Origin: Hymenobacter duratus
GTDB taxonomy: Bacteria > Bacteroidota > Bacteroidia > Cytophagales > Hymenobacteraceae
Reading direction: 5' to 3'
DNA: 64,000 bases
Assembly: GCF_014698995.1 (NCBI RefSeq)
Contig: NZ_JACWZZ010000002.1
Coordinates: 744,001-808,000 of the forward strand
Part shown: positions 1 through 8,236 of the stretch, piece by piece
How positions within the stretch are numbered: the stretch's first letter is position 1
Layout of the letters: every line of letters begins with the position of its first letter
Made by a program: the position numbers and the translations under genes
Notes under the pieces: generated by a model
Databases searched by the model: none
What the model was told of the DNA's origin: nothing
Seen by the model: only the letters and a program-made list of their open reading frames with translations

Positions 1-246
1 TACTACTACGACAACGACAAGGACCTGAAGCAGGCGCTGACTTGGATGCAGAAGGCCAACGAGAAAGACCCTAAGTTCTGGAACGTGCACACGGAGGCTA
101 AAATCCGGATGAAGATGAAGGACTACAAAGGAGCCCTCACGGCCGCCGAACAGTCGCGCACACTGGCCCAGAGCGCCAAAAACACCGACTATGTGAAGAT
201 GAACGACGAAATTATTGCTGCCGCCAAAAAGAACGGCGCCAAGTAA
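1..246 (+). CDS. DUF2911-type protein, C-terminal fragment
   Basis: The reading frame is open from the first base, so the start lies outside the window. About 81 residues remain and end in NGAK. They form two helix pairs of tetratricopeptide type, with DLKQALTWMQKANEKDPKFW followed by a second pair around KDYKGALTAAEQS. This arrangement of a TPR-like tail (ALxWxxKA...DPKFW) is what I know from the C-terminus of Bacteroidota DUF2911 proteins, which are exported and of unknown function. Family assignment rests on this tail alone, and another TPR protein remains possible. A strong hairpin follows 15 bp after the stop. Confidence 0.6.
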   Translation, partial: YYYDNDKDLKQALTWMQKANEKDPKFWNVHTEAKIRMKMKDYKGALTAAEQSRTLAQSAKNTDYVKMNDEIIAAAKKNGAK

Positions 247-261
247 GCCACTAGTTTTCAA

Positions 262-309
262 GCACCAAAAAGGGCCTTCCGCTACGTAGCGGAAGGCCTT
301 TTTTGGTGC
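262..309. terminator. Bidirectional terminator, near-perfect zero-loop palindrome
   Basis: The arms are 24 bp each and meet at GCTAC/GTAGC with no spacer; only one pair (272/299, G opposite T) is mismatched. The A-run on one side and T-run on the other give a U-tract in both directions. It separates the DUF2911 gene (+) from the symporter (-), which converge here. Confidence 0.8.
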
Positions 310-341
310 ATACTATTTTCCCGGCTTTCCGGCTAAGCCAA

Positions 342-2072
342 CTACAGCCCAGGCGGCTCTTCTTCTATTAGGTCCTGCACGGCGGGCTCCTCATGTAGCA
401 CCACAGCCAGCAGCAGGCTTAGGCCCACCACAATACCACTACCAATAATATTGAACCAGAGGTAGCCTATGTCGGTGCGCCAGAACAGCAGCAGCACTAC
501 CGCCTGGGCCACCACCGCCGACCAGAACACGGCTTTGCCACCCACGCGCTTCAGAAAAAACGCCACCATGAAAATACCGAGAATGGTGCCGTAGAACAGC
601 GAGCCGAGAATATTCACGGCCTGAATCAGGTTTTCGAGACGGGCGGCGAAAGTGGCGAAGCCGATGCCGAGCACACCCCAGCCAATGGCCGCCCAGCGGG
701 AGGCCTCTACGTTGTGGGCTTCATCGGCATGGGGGCGGCTGGGGCGGTACAGGTCGATGACGGTAGTGGAGGCCAGCGCATTGAGGCCAGCCGCCGCTGA
801 GCCCATGGCCGCCGACAGCACCACCGCAATCAGCAAGCCCACCAGGCCCTGCGGCATGTAGTTCAGCACGAACGTCAGAAACACGTAGTCGGTATCCTTG
901 GCCTCGGCCGAAGGCACGGCCTTTTTCAGCAGCACCTGGGCCTGTTGGCGCAGGCCGCGGGTGGCCGCGTTGGTCGCCTGCAAGTGCGTCTGGGCGGCGG
1001 CCAGTTGGGCCGGATCGTCGGAGTGCAGGGCTTCCACGAGTTGGGTAGTGGCCTGGCGGCGGGCCAAAAACAGGGTTTCGTGCTCGTCTTCCAGGGTGCG
1101 CAGTTGCGGACCGTACTCAGCAGAGCGGGCCACCCGGTCGTGCACGGGCCGGTTGAAGGTGAGCGGCGGCGGGCTGAACTGGTAGAACACGAACAGTAGC
1201 ACCCCAATCAGTAGAATTCCGAACTGCATAGGCACTTTCACGAGGCCGTTCATGAGTAGGCCCAGGCGGCTCTGCGTGATGCTGCGGCCCGCCAGGTAAC
1301 GCTGCACCTGGCTCTGGTCGGTGCCGAAGTAGGACAACGCTAGAAACAAGCCGCCCGTCATGCCCGACCAGAAGTTGTACCGGTCGGTGGGGTCGAAGTG
1401 GAAGTCTACCAGATTGAGCTTGCCCTGATGCCCGGCTACCTGCAGAGCTTCTGTGAAGCCAACTTCGGGCGGCAGGTAGTGCACCAGCAGATAGCCTGCC
1501 ACCACCATGCCAGTGAAGATAACAGCCACCTGCCCCTGCTGCGTCACCATTACGGCGCGGGTACCGCCCGCCACAGTGTAGGCAATCATGATACCGCCCA
1601 GCAGCCACACGGTCAGGTTGATGTTCCAGCCCAGAATAGCCGACAGCACCAGCGCCGGCGCGTACAGCGACAGGCCGTTGCTTAGGCCGCGCTGCACCAG
1701 AAACAGCAGCGCCGCCAGCGTGCGGGTGCGCCTATCGAAGCGGCCTTCCAGATACTCGTAGGCCGTAAATACTTTGAGGCGGTGGTAAATGGGCACCGCA
1801 AACAGCGCAATCAGTACCATGGCCAGTGGCAGGCCAAAATAGAACTGAATGAAGCGCATGCCGTCGTCGTAGGCCTGGCCGGGCGTACTGAGGAAGGTGA
1901 TGGCCGAGGCTTGGGTGGCAATAATGCTCAGCCCCACGCCCCACCAGGAGGCGTCCCGGTCGCCGAGCAGGTAGGAATCAAGCGTGGCGCCAGCCCCGCG
2001 GGTGCGCCATGCTCCGTACCCGATGATGAAGATAAGCGTGCTGCTGAGCACCAACCAGTCGAAGGTACTCAT
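342..2072 (-). CDS. Sodium:solute symporter (SSS family)
   Basis: This 576-residue inner-membrane protein has the SSS fold, with about 13 hydrophobic segments beginning at FDWLVLSSTLIFIIGYGAW and conserved stretches such as SIIATQASAITFLSTPGQAY. It should couple Na+ entry to uptake of an organic solute; the substrate cannot be read from sequence. Between the segments near residues 325 and 420 sits a hydrophilic, strongly helical insertion of about 90 residues (LRTLEDEHETLFLARRQATT region). I chose the start at 2072 because the protein there begins directly before the first membrane segment, and because this ATG overlaps the stop of the small upstream gene as ATGA. It is the last gene of a putative PIG-L deacetylase, small membrane protein, symporter operon. 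Confidence 0.88.
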   Translation of the reverse strand: MSTFDWLVLSSTLIFIIGYGAWRTRGAGATLDSYLLGDRDASWWGVGLSIIATQASAITFLSTPGQAYDDGMRFIQFYFGLPLAMVLIALFAVPIYHRLKVFTAYEYLEGRFDRRTRTLAALLFLVQRGLSNGLSLYAPALVLSAILGWNINLTVWLLGGIMIAYTVAGGTRAVMVTQQGQVAVIFTGMVVAGYLLVHYLPPEVGFTEALQVAGHQGKLNLVDFHFDPTDRYNFWSGMTGGLFLALSYFGTDQSQVQRYLAGRSITQSRLGLLMNGLVKVPMQFGILLIGVLLFVFYQFSPPPLTFNRPVHDRVARSAEYGPQLRTLEDEHETLFLARRQATTQLVEALHSDDPAQLAAAQTHLQATNAATRGLRQQAQVLLKKAVPSAEAKDTDYVFLTFVLNYMPQGLVGLLIAVVLSAAMGSAAAGLNALASTTVIDLYRPSRPHADEAHNVEASRWAAIGWGVLGIGFATFAARLENLIQAVNILGSLFYGTILGIFMVAFFLKRVGGKAVFWSAVVAQAVVLLLFWRTDIGYLWFNIIGSGIVVGLSLLLAVVLHEEPAVQDLIEEEPPGL

Positions 2073-2200
2073 GCAGCGAAGGTGCGGGTCAGGTACGTAA
2101 AGAAGGCTACTTCCGCGGCCAGCGCAGCCAGCACCAGCCAGTACCACGCCCGCCACGAAGGCAACAGCGGCGGCTTTTCAGATTCGGGGATAGTAGACAT
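2069..2200 (-). CDS. 43-residue single-pass membrane protein, coupled to symporter
   Basis: The frame encodes 43 residues: a polar start MSTIPESEKPPLLPSWRAW, one hydrophobic segment at about residues 18-37 (WYWLVLAALAAEVAFFTYL) and a short tail TRTFAA. Its TGA overlaps the ATG of the symporter in the sequence ATGA, a classic sign of translational coupling, and it starts 55 bp after the PIG-L gene stop. I do not recognise the family. By analogy, small one-helix proteins encoded directly before SSS transporters can be accessory subunits, but that role here is inference. The coding call rests on the overlap, the plausible topology and the lack of any other explanation for the gap. Confidence 0.6.
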   Translation of the reverse strand: MSTIPESEKPPLLPSWRAWYWLVLAALAAEVAFFTYLTRTFAA

Positions 2201-2255
2201 AGAAAACGAAGGTAAAGTAAACCTCAGGAACGCCGGCTATAACACGCCGCCGATA

Positions 2256-4787
2256 CTACTTCTTACCCAACGACACCATGTTGGTCAGAATCCGGTAGGC
2301 ACCCGGCACGCCGGCGGGCAGCTCCCGGAACAGCGAAAGGCCGGTGTAGATGTAGTGACCTTTGCCATAATCGGCGACGAGGATGGCGCTTTCCTTGGCT
2401 TTCTCACCGGGGTCGGCGCTGCTGAGCACGGTCTGGTACTTGGCATCCCACTGGCTAGGATAATAGAGGCCCTGCTCCTGCACCCAACCCTCAAAATCCT
2501 TGCTCGTGATTTTGTTGGGCGTGTTGAGCAACGGCTGGCTAGGGTTTAGAAAGGTTACGGCGGCGTTTTCCACCGTCACCCGGTCGTTGGAGAGTGTCAG
2601 GGGGTACGGGCCGATTTGCGGCAACACCGTGCCGCGACTCACCACGTACTGCACCACTAGGTTGCCGCCGTTTTCGACATACTTCAGCAGGGTGGGCTGC
2701 AGGGTTTTGAGACGGTCTATGGTGTTGTAGGCCCGCACGCCCAGCACCACGGCATCGAAGCGGCGCAGGTTTTGCTCGGTGAGATCTTCGGGCTTGAGTA
2801 GCGTGACGGTGTAGCCAATCTGGCGCAGCGCGTCGGGCACTTCGTCGCCGGCGCCCATGAGGTAGCCGATTTCCTGGCCTTTGCGCTTGAGGTCCAGCTT
2901 TACGAGCGGGGCCACGGCTTCGGGAAACAGCACCTGAGTAGGAATGTGGTTGTAGGCGATGGGCTGGTAGCCGCGCGAATACGTCTGCCCGTCCACGGTA
3001 GCCACGGCCCGCAGCTCCGATTTGCCTTCCGCGGCGCCCGCGCCGGGCTGCACCCGGAATTGCACGGTTTGCTCGGCGTCTTTGGCGGCAATGTCAAAAG
3101 TGAAGCTGGCCGGCTCCGACTTCCAGCCTTGCGGCAGCGTCAGCGCCACGGAGCCTTTCACGCCCGCTTTGCCGGCGCGCAAGGTCACAGGGATGGTTTT
3201 GGGCTGGTTATCGGCAAACACATAAGCGTGCCCGCCGATGTTCACGGCCACGGGCGGCACCACCGTCAGCGGGCGGTACTTCTCCCCTTCCACCGGGTCG
3301 GTGCTTTTGTATTGAACGGGGACGGTGTAATCTATTATCTGTCCTCCGATTGCAAAACGCAGCAGTACATCAGTAGCAGCATCATTTTCAGGTCGCCCAC
3401 GCTCCAGCAGCTCATCCACCTTATACATACCGGTTGTGCCGACAGCGCGCAGCCAGTATGGCTGCGACGCCAAAGCATCGGACGCGAGTAATCCTATTTG
3501 TTTGCGGAGTAAAACCTGCCGACCATTCGTCAACTTTATTTGCGTAGCAGAATCCCGGCCCACATATTGTGCACCAATTAACTCTACTGGCTGAATTTCT
3601 TTAGATACTGAAAAGCGCGGCGTGACCTCAATCGTAACCGGCACCTTATCCCCAGCTACCACTGCGGAAGTGGCCGTTGTTGCCTCTATATAGAGCCCCA
3701 GCGAAGCCCGAATCAGAGAATTTACTTGCTCGATTTTCTGCTGCATCCAAAACTGTTCTCCTGACAGACTCTTGGGCGATAATCTTTCTAGCGCCGCCCG
3801 CACCTTCAGCAGCCCCGCCACACTTGCCGACGGGTTAGCCGCGTCATACTTGCGAATTACCTCGTCAATCAGCTTGCCCACGGCCGCGCCGCCGGGCACC
3901 CGGTTCCAGCTCATGTCGATGCCCTCGAAGGGGTCGGACTTCACCTTGTCGCCTTTCACCTGCTGCAAGTATTCCAGCGCCTCGCCGCGCTGGGCGCTGC
4001 TCCCGAAGCCCTGGCTTTTGTGCTGGCTGCGGCTGCGGGCCGCTATTTCGCCGTAGCTCTGGCCCAGCAGCGGGTTGTACTGGCCGGCATCTACTTTCAG
4101 GTAGCCGTCCATGTTTTCGCCCTGCTTCACGAAAAAGCTGCCGGTGTTCCAAAACAGCCGCTTGGGCTGCCACACCTGCACGTATTGCAGTTGCTCCGGA
4201 AACCGTTTCGGGTCGCCGGCGGCCTCGAAGGCTTCGGCGGCCAAGATGGCGGAGGCGGTGTGGTGGCCGTGACCGGCGCGGGCATCGGGCGGGAAGCGGG
4301 TAATCATCACGTCGGGGCGGCGCTGCCGAATTACCCACACCATGTCGGACAGCACTTGCTCTTTGTCCCAGATGGTAAAGGTTTCCTCGGCGGTTTTCGA
4401 GAAGCCGAAGTCGTTGGCGCGGGTGAAAAACTGCCGGCCGCCATCGATGCGGCGGGCCGCCAGCAGCTCCTGCGTCCGGATGACGCCCAGCCCCTCGCGC
4501 AGCTCCGGCCCGATGAGGTTCTGGCCCCCGTCGCCGCGGGTGCAGCTGAGGTAGCCGGTTTCCACGAGGCGGCCGTTGGCGAGGTAGGCAATCAGACGGG
4601 TATTTTCGTCGTCGGGGTGGGCGGCCACGTACAGGGCCGAGCCCAGCACGTTCAGCTTCTTCAGCCCCAGCAGAATCTCCGACGACGACCAGGTTTTGGG
4701 CGCCTGAGCCTGGGCGGTGAAGGAGTGACTGAGTGACTGAGTGAGTAGCACCGCCGACAAAGCGGCGCGGAAAAGGCGAGTACGCAT
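2256..4787 (-). CDS. Exported PIG-L family deacetylase
   Basis: The 843-residue product begins with a signal peptide (MRTRLFRAALSAVLL...AQAQA). The PIG-L (LmbE-like) domain follows: AAHPDDEN places the zinc-binding motif H57-P-D-D60, and AGHGHHTAS supplies His173 to His176. This family hydrolyses N-acetyl groups from sugars or related amides with Zn2+. The middle looks beta-rich (residues ~370-620), and the C-terminal ~200 residues (RRFDAVVLGVRAYN, LVVQYVV) resemble a ThuA or glutamine-amidotransferase-like fold. An alternative start lies 45 bp upstream at 4832, but the signal peptide favours 4787. The symporter downstream suggests that the released product is imported. Residues ~326-494 are encoded by DNA clearly richer in A+T than the flanks. 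Confidence 0.88.
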   Translation of the reverse strand: MRTRLFRAALSAVLLTQSLSHSFTAQAQAPKTWSSSEILLGLKKLNVLGSALYVAAHPDDENTRLIAYLANGRLVETGYLSCTRGDGGQNLIGPELREGLGVIRTQELLAARRIDGGRQFFTRANDFGFSKTAEETFTIWDKEQVLSDMVWVIRQRRPDVMITRFPPDARAGHGHHTASAILAAEAFEAAGDPKRFPEQLQYVQVWQPKRLFWNTGSFFVKQGENMDGYLKVDAGQYNPLLGQSYGEIAARSRSQHKSQGFGSSAQRGEALEYLQQVKGDKVKSDPFEGIDMSWNRVPGGAAVGKLIDEVIRKYDAANPSASVAGLLKVRAALERLSPKSLSGEQFWMQQKIEQVNSLIRASLGLYIEATTATSAVVAGDKVPVTIEVTPRFSVSKEIQPVELIGAQYVGRDSATQIKLTNGRQVLLRKQIGLLASDALASQPYWLRAVGTTGMYKVDELLERGRPENDAATDVLLRFAIGGQIIDYTVPVQYKSTDPVEGEKYRPLTVVPPVAVNIGGHAYVFADNQPKTIPVTLRAGKAGVKGSVALTLPQGWKSEPASFTFDIAAKDAEQTVQFRVQPGAGAAEGKSELRAVATVDGQTYSRGYQPIAYNHIPTQVLFPEAVAPLVKLDLKRKGQEIGYLMGAGDEVPDALRQIGYTVTLLKPEDLTEQNLRRFDAVVLGVRAYNTIDRLKTLQPTLLKYVENGGNLVVQYVVSRGTVLPQIGPYPLTLSNDRVTVENAAVTFLNPSQPLLNTPNKITSKDFEGWVQEQGLYYPSQWDAKYQTVLSSADPGEKAKESAILVADYGKGHYIYTGLSLFRELPAGVPGAYRILTNMVSLGKK

Positions 4788-5028
4788 ACGGAAGAGCAGC
4801 TTGAAGGCGTGAAGATAACCCGGCAATGGCAACCCTGTTCTTCTGCCCCGATTCGTCTCTCAAAATCAAGCATACAGCCTTTTCATTCGCATAAAGCAGG
4901 TCCTTGCTTCCACTGTCATGCGTCCTACTGGATGGAACCGTGTCTGTAGGAATGGAGTTTTGCAGCGCGGTGGCCATAAGGGCTACGCCTGCGTATAGGC
5001 CGTTCTATTTTTCGCCTGTTCTTATCTG

Positions 5029-6663
5029 ATGGCATTTCCTGTTTCTTCCTGGCTGCGTCTGTCGGCGCTGGCCCTGCTGCTGCCTGCCCTGGGCGCGGCC
5101 CAGAATTCTGCACCCGTCCTGCCTGCCGTGCCCCAGCAGCAGTGGTACCTGCTCGACCCCGCCGCCGATGGCGTGATGGGCATAAGCGCCCGTAAAACCT
5201 ACGAGGAGTTGCTCAAAAATCGTCCTTCCGCGCCCGTGGTGGTGGCCATCATTGATGCTGGCATCGACACGGCCCACGCCGACCTGAAGCGCCTGCTCTG
5301 GACCAACCCCAAGGAAATAGCCGGCAACAGCCTCGACGACGACCAGAACGGCTACGTGGACGACGTGCACGGCTGGAATTTTCTGGGCGCCGCCGACGGC
5401 CGCAACGTGGACGTGGAAACCTACGAGGATACCCGGCTGGTAGCCCGGCTCAAGCCGCTGTATGAGGGCAAAGCCCGCACCGCTGTGCCGGCGGCCAAGC
5501 GCGCCGAGTACGACCTGTACCAGAAGGTGAAGAAAACCCAGGCCGAAAAAATAGCCGAAAACTCGGAGCGGGCAGAGTCGCTGGGCAAAGCCTACACGCT
5601 CAACAAGCAGGGCGCCGACAACCTGAAGCAGGCCCTGAACCTGACCCGGCTGGACACGGCCAGCCTGCGCCGCGTGTCGCCCGCCGACCCCAACCTCTAC
5701 CGCGCCGCGCTGGGCCTCTACGGCAACCTGCGCGAGGCCGGCTACGCCGATATGGAATCGGTGCTGGCGGACATGAAAGAGGGGTTCGACCAGAGCAAAA
5801 GCCTGCTTGATTTCAGCCTGAACCCGGCTTTCAACCCACGGGCCGGCATCATCGGCGACAACCCCGAGGATACCAAGGACCGCCGCTACGGCAACCGCGA
5901 CAACCACGGCCCCGACCCTTCGCACGGCACCCACGTAGCCGGCATCATCGGCGGCGACCGGACCAATAACCTGGGCATCCTGGGCATTGCCGACAACGTA
6001 CGCCTGATGTCCATTCGTGCCGTGCCCAACGGCGACGAGCGGGACAAGGACGTGGCCAACGCCATCCGCTACGCCGTGGATAACGGGGCCAGCATCATCA
6101 ACATGAGCTTCGGCAAGTACTACTCGCCGCAGCGTGAAGCCGTGGAAGACGCCATTAAGTATGCCGCCAGCAAAGGCGTGCTGCTGGTGCACTCCGCCGG
6201 CAACGAAAGCCAGGATATTGATGTGAACGTGGAATTTCCGGCCCCCGTGTACCTCAGCGGCCAGCGCATTCCGAACATGATTACGGTGGGCGCCGCCGCC
6301 CGCACCAACGACAAGAACCTGATTGCCGACTTCTCGAACTACGGCAAGAAGAACGTGGACGTGTTTGCGCCCGGCCACCAGATTTACTCCACGCTGCCCG
6401 GCCAGCAATACGGCAACAAAAGCGGCACCAGCATGGCTTCGCCGGTTGTGGCAGGCATGGCGGCAGTGCTCAAATCGTACTTCCCCACGCTCACGGCCAC
6501 TGACCTGAAGCGCATTATTCTGGCCTCGGTAGATGTGCGGCACACCAAAGTGCTGAAACCCGGCACCAAGAAGGAGGTGGACTTCACGGAGCTTTCCAGC
6601 ACTGGCGGCCTCGTGAATCTCTACCGCGCCGTGCAGATGGCCAGCACGGAAGCCACGAAATAA
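5029..6663 (+). CDS. Secreted S8 (subtilisin-like) serine protease
   Basis: This 544-residue protein has a signal peptide ending near AALGAAQ (residue ~25) and the full subtilase triad: Asp76 in AIIDAGID, His299 in SHGTHVAGI and Ser468 in GTSMASPVVAG, with the oxyanion Asn392 in SAGNES. It therefore should be an active exported endopeptidase. The gap between Asp76 and His299 is about 220 residues, far longer than in subtilisin, and holds a charged helical insertion (residues ~130-260, e.g. EYDLYQKVKKTQAEKIAE). There is no recognisable T9SS tail; the protein ends at ASTEATK, so it may stay periplasmic. It is transcribed divergently from the PIG-L gene across a 241-bp gap in which I see no other gene. 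Confidence 0.93.
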   Translation: MAFPVSSWLRLSALALLLPALGAAQNSAPVLPAVPQQQWYLLDPAADGVMGISARKTYEELLKNRPSAPVVVAIIDAGIDTAHADLKRLLWTNPKEIAGNSLDDDQNGYVDDVHGWNFLGAADGRNVDVETYEDTRLVARLKPLYEGKARTAVPAAKRAEYDLYQKVKKTQAEKIAENSERAESLGKAYTLNKQGADNLKQALNLTRLDTASLRRVSPADPNLYRAALGLYGNLREAGYADMESVLADMKEGFDQSKSLLDFSLNPAFNPRAGIIGDNPEDTKDRRYGNRDNHGPDPSHGTHVAGIIGGDRTNNLGILGIADNVRLMSIRAVPNGDERDKDVANAIRYAVDNGASIINMSFGKYYSPQREAVEDAIKYAASKGVLLVHSAGNESQDIDVNVEFPAPVYLSGQRIPNMITVGAAARTNDKNLIADFSNYGKKNVDVFAPGHQIYSTLPGQQYGNKSGTSMASPVVAGMAAVLKSYFPTLTATDLKRIILASVDVRHTKVLKPGTKKEVDFTELSSTGGLVNLYRAVQMASTEATK

Positions 6664-6683
6664 AAGCGGCCTACCGCCCCAGA

Positions 6684-6731
6684 ACACGAATACGCCCTTA
6701 CGACTCCAGAGCCGTAAGGGCGTATTCGTGT
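6684..6731. terminator. Hairpin between convergent genes
   Basis: A perfect 19-bp stem (6684-6702 with 6713-6731) closes a 10-nt loop. There is no T-run, so efficient intrinsic termination is uncertain, but it sits between the stops of the S8 protease (+) and the DUF805 protein (-). Confidence 0.6.
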
Positions 6732-6758
6732 CTAAACGTAACAGCCGAAAAGCGGGAG

Positions 6759-7115
6759 TTAGCTTCTGACGGGTACAAGTTCGGGAGAAGTGCCGGGCGC
6801 CGGCCCCCAAGGGTTGCAGCCGGGAGTGCCCGGCAGCACCAGCAGCAGCAGATAAGCCGGCAGATTTACCAGAGGCACCAGCAGCGCCAGCGTATACCAG
6901 CCACTCAGGTGCAGGTCGTGGAGGCGGCGCACGGCCAGCAGGGCAACTACGGCCGTGCAGGCGGCCAGCGCCAGACCGGCCAGTGCTGCCTGATACCAGG
7001 TAGTAGGCGCAGCCGGTAGAAAGTACGCCGCTAGCAAAGGAGTCAGCACCAAAAGCAGGCGCACCCCAAAATCGAGGCGGCTCATTCTACCTTGGAAAAG
7101 GGCAAATTGTCTCAT
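6759..7115 (-). CDS. DUF805 family membrane protein
   Basis: The product is 118 residues with three hydrophobic segments. The start FQGRMSRLDFGVR, the motif VRRLHDLHLSGWY and the tail GTPGCNPWGP match the DUF805 pattern (F.GR.SR..Y/F, RRLHD...SGWW, GT.G.N.FGP). The family is an uncharacterised inner-membrane group. The frame is open far upstream, but the family alignment puts the start at MRQFALF (7115). It is divergent from the YitT gene. Confidence 0.8.
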   Translation of the reverse strand: MRQFALFQGRMSRLDFGVRLLLVLTPLLAAYFLPAAPTTWYQAALAGLALAACTAVVALLAVRRLHDLHLSGWYTLALLVPLVNLPAYLLLLVLPGTPGCNPWGPAPGTSPELVPVRS

Positions 7116-7263
7116 ATTCTTGTGGAGTAACACGCTTGCACAACCTGCGGACGTCCGCTGCAACTGGCATTTTCCAAAATCCGGGCCAGTTTCCGGCCAG
7201 CTGAGCCGTAGCGGCTGCGGCCGGTGTTGTAGTAGTGTTACCTTGCCTCCTAGCCCCAGCCTC

Positions 7264-8196
7264 ATGTCAGACTCTCCGCTCGAACACCTTCCGGCCAACA
7301 GGCTGCTCATTCCTACGCCGGAACCGCCTTCCAAAAGCCACTGGCTGCGCCACAACATTTCCAGTGCGCTGTTTCTGCTGGCCGGTGTGTTTTCCGCTGC
7401 GTTTGGTCTGAAAGCCTTTTTGCTGCCCAACGACTTCATCGACGGCGGCGTTACGGGCATCTCGCTGCTGGTGCGTCAGCTCACCGACTGGCCGCTGTCG
7501 GTACTAATTGTGGTCATCAACATCCCGTTCATCATCATGGCCTATTTCCAGATGGACCGGGTGCTGGCCTTTAAAACGCTGTGCGCTATTCTGATGCTGG
7601 CCCTCGTGCTGCTGGTCGTCTCGTTTCCCAATCTGACGCAGGACAAGCTGCTGATTTCCGTTTTTGGGGGATTTTTCCTGGGCGCCGGCATCGGGCTGGC
7701 CATGCGGGGCGGCGGTGTGCTCGACGGCACCGAAATTCTGGCCGTGTTCCTGAGCAAGAAAACCAGCCTCACCGTCGGCGACATTATCCTGCTCTTTAAC
7801 ATCTGCATCTTTGCCGCCGCCGCCTGGATTTTGTCTGTCGAAACGGCGCTGTACTCCATTCTGGCTTACCTCTCGGCCGCCAAAACCATCGACTTCATCA
7901 TCGACGGTATCGAAGAATACACGGGGGTTACTATCGTATCGAGCCGCTCCGACGCCATCCGGCGCATGATTACCGAAAAGCTGGGCCGTGGTGCTACCGT
8001 CTACAACGGCAAAGGCGGTTTCGGCACCCACGGCGACCAGCCCAATGCGGTGGATATCGTCTTCACGGTTATCACGCGCCTGGAACTGGCCCGCCTCAAA
8101 GCCGAAGTGGAAAACATCGATATTCAGGCCTTTATGGTGATGCACAGCGTGAAAGACACCAAAGGCGGCATGATCAAGAAACGGCCTCTGCACTAG
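7264..8196 (+). CDS. YitT family protein (DUF161 plus DUF2179)
   Basis: This 310-residue protein has a YitT membrane region (residues ~40-215; AAFGLKAFLLPNDFIDGGVT, then GIGLAMRGGGVLDGTEILA) and a soluble C-terminal DUF2179 domain (residues ~225-310; IVSSRSDAIRRMITEKLGRG and GKGGFG). The combination is typical of YitT proteins, which are widespread inner-membrane proteins proposed to act in transport; no substrate is established. The start at 7264 precedes a short polar N-terminus and was preferred to an in-frame ATG at 7120, which would add residues lying in the divergent promoter region. Confidence 0.9.
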   Translation: MSDSPLEHLPANRLLIPTPEPPSKSHWLRHNISSALFLLAGVFSAAFGLKAFLLPNDFIDGGVTGISLLVRQLTDWPLSVLIVVINIPFIIMAYFQMDRVLAFKTLCAILMLALVLLVVSFPNLTQDKLLISVFGGFFLGAGIGLAMRGGGVLDGTEILAVFLSKKTSLTVGDIILLFNICIFAAAAWILSVETALYSILAYLSAAKTIDFIIDGIEEYTGVTIVSSRSDAIRRMITEKLGRGATVYNGKGGFGTHGDQPNAVDIVFTVITRLELARLKAEVENIDIQAFMVMHSVKDTKGGMIKKRPLH

Positions 8197-8213
8197 TTTT
8201 CATGCCTCCAAAG

Positions 8214-8232
8214 TAGGGTCCAAACTACCCTA
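8214..8232. terminator. Small hairpin between convergent genes
   Basis: TAGGGT (8214-8219) pairs with ACCCTA (8227-8232) across a 7-nt loop in the 40-bp space between YitT (+) and the DUF3667 protein (-). The stem is short and the call is weak. Confidence 0.35.
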
Positions 8233-8236
8233 AACG

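Noticed and set aside
5005..6810. A 601-codon open frame antisense to the S8 protease
   Set aside because: It mirrors the high-GC codon structure of the protease gene, has low-complexity Val/His/Gly-rich composition, and matches no family. The plus-strand protease has an intact triad.
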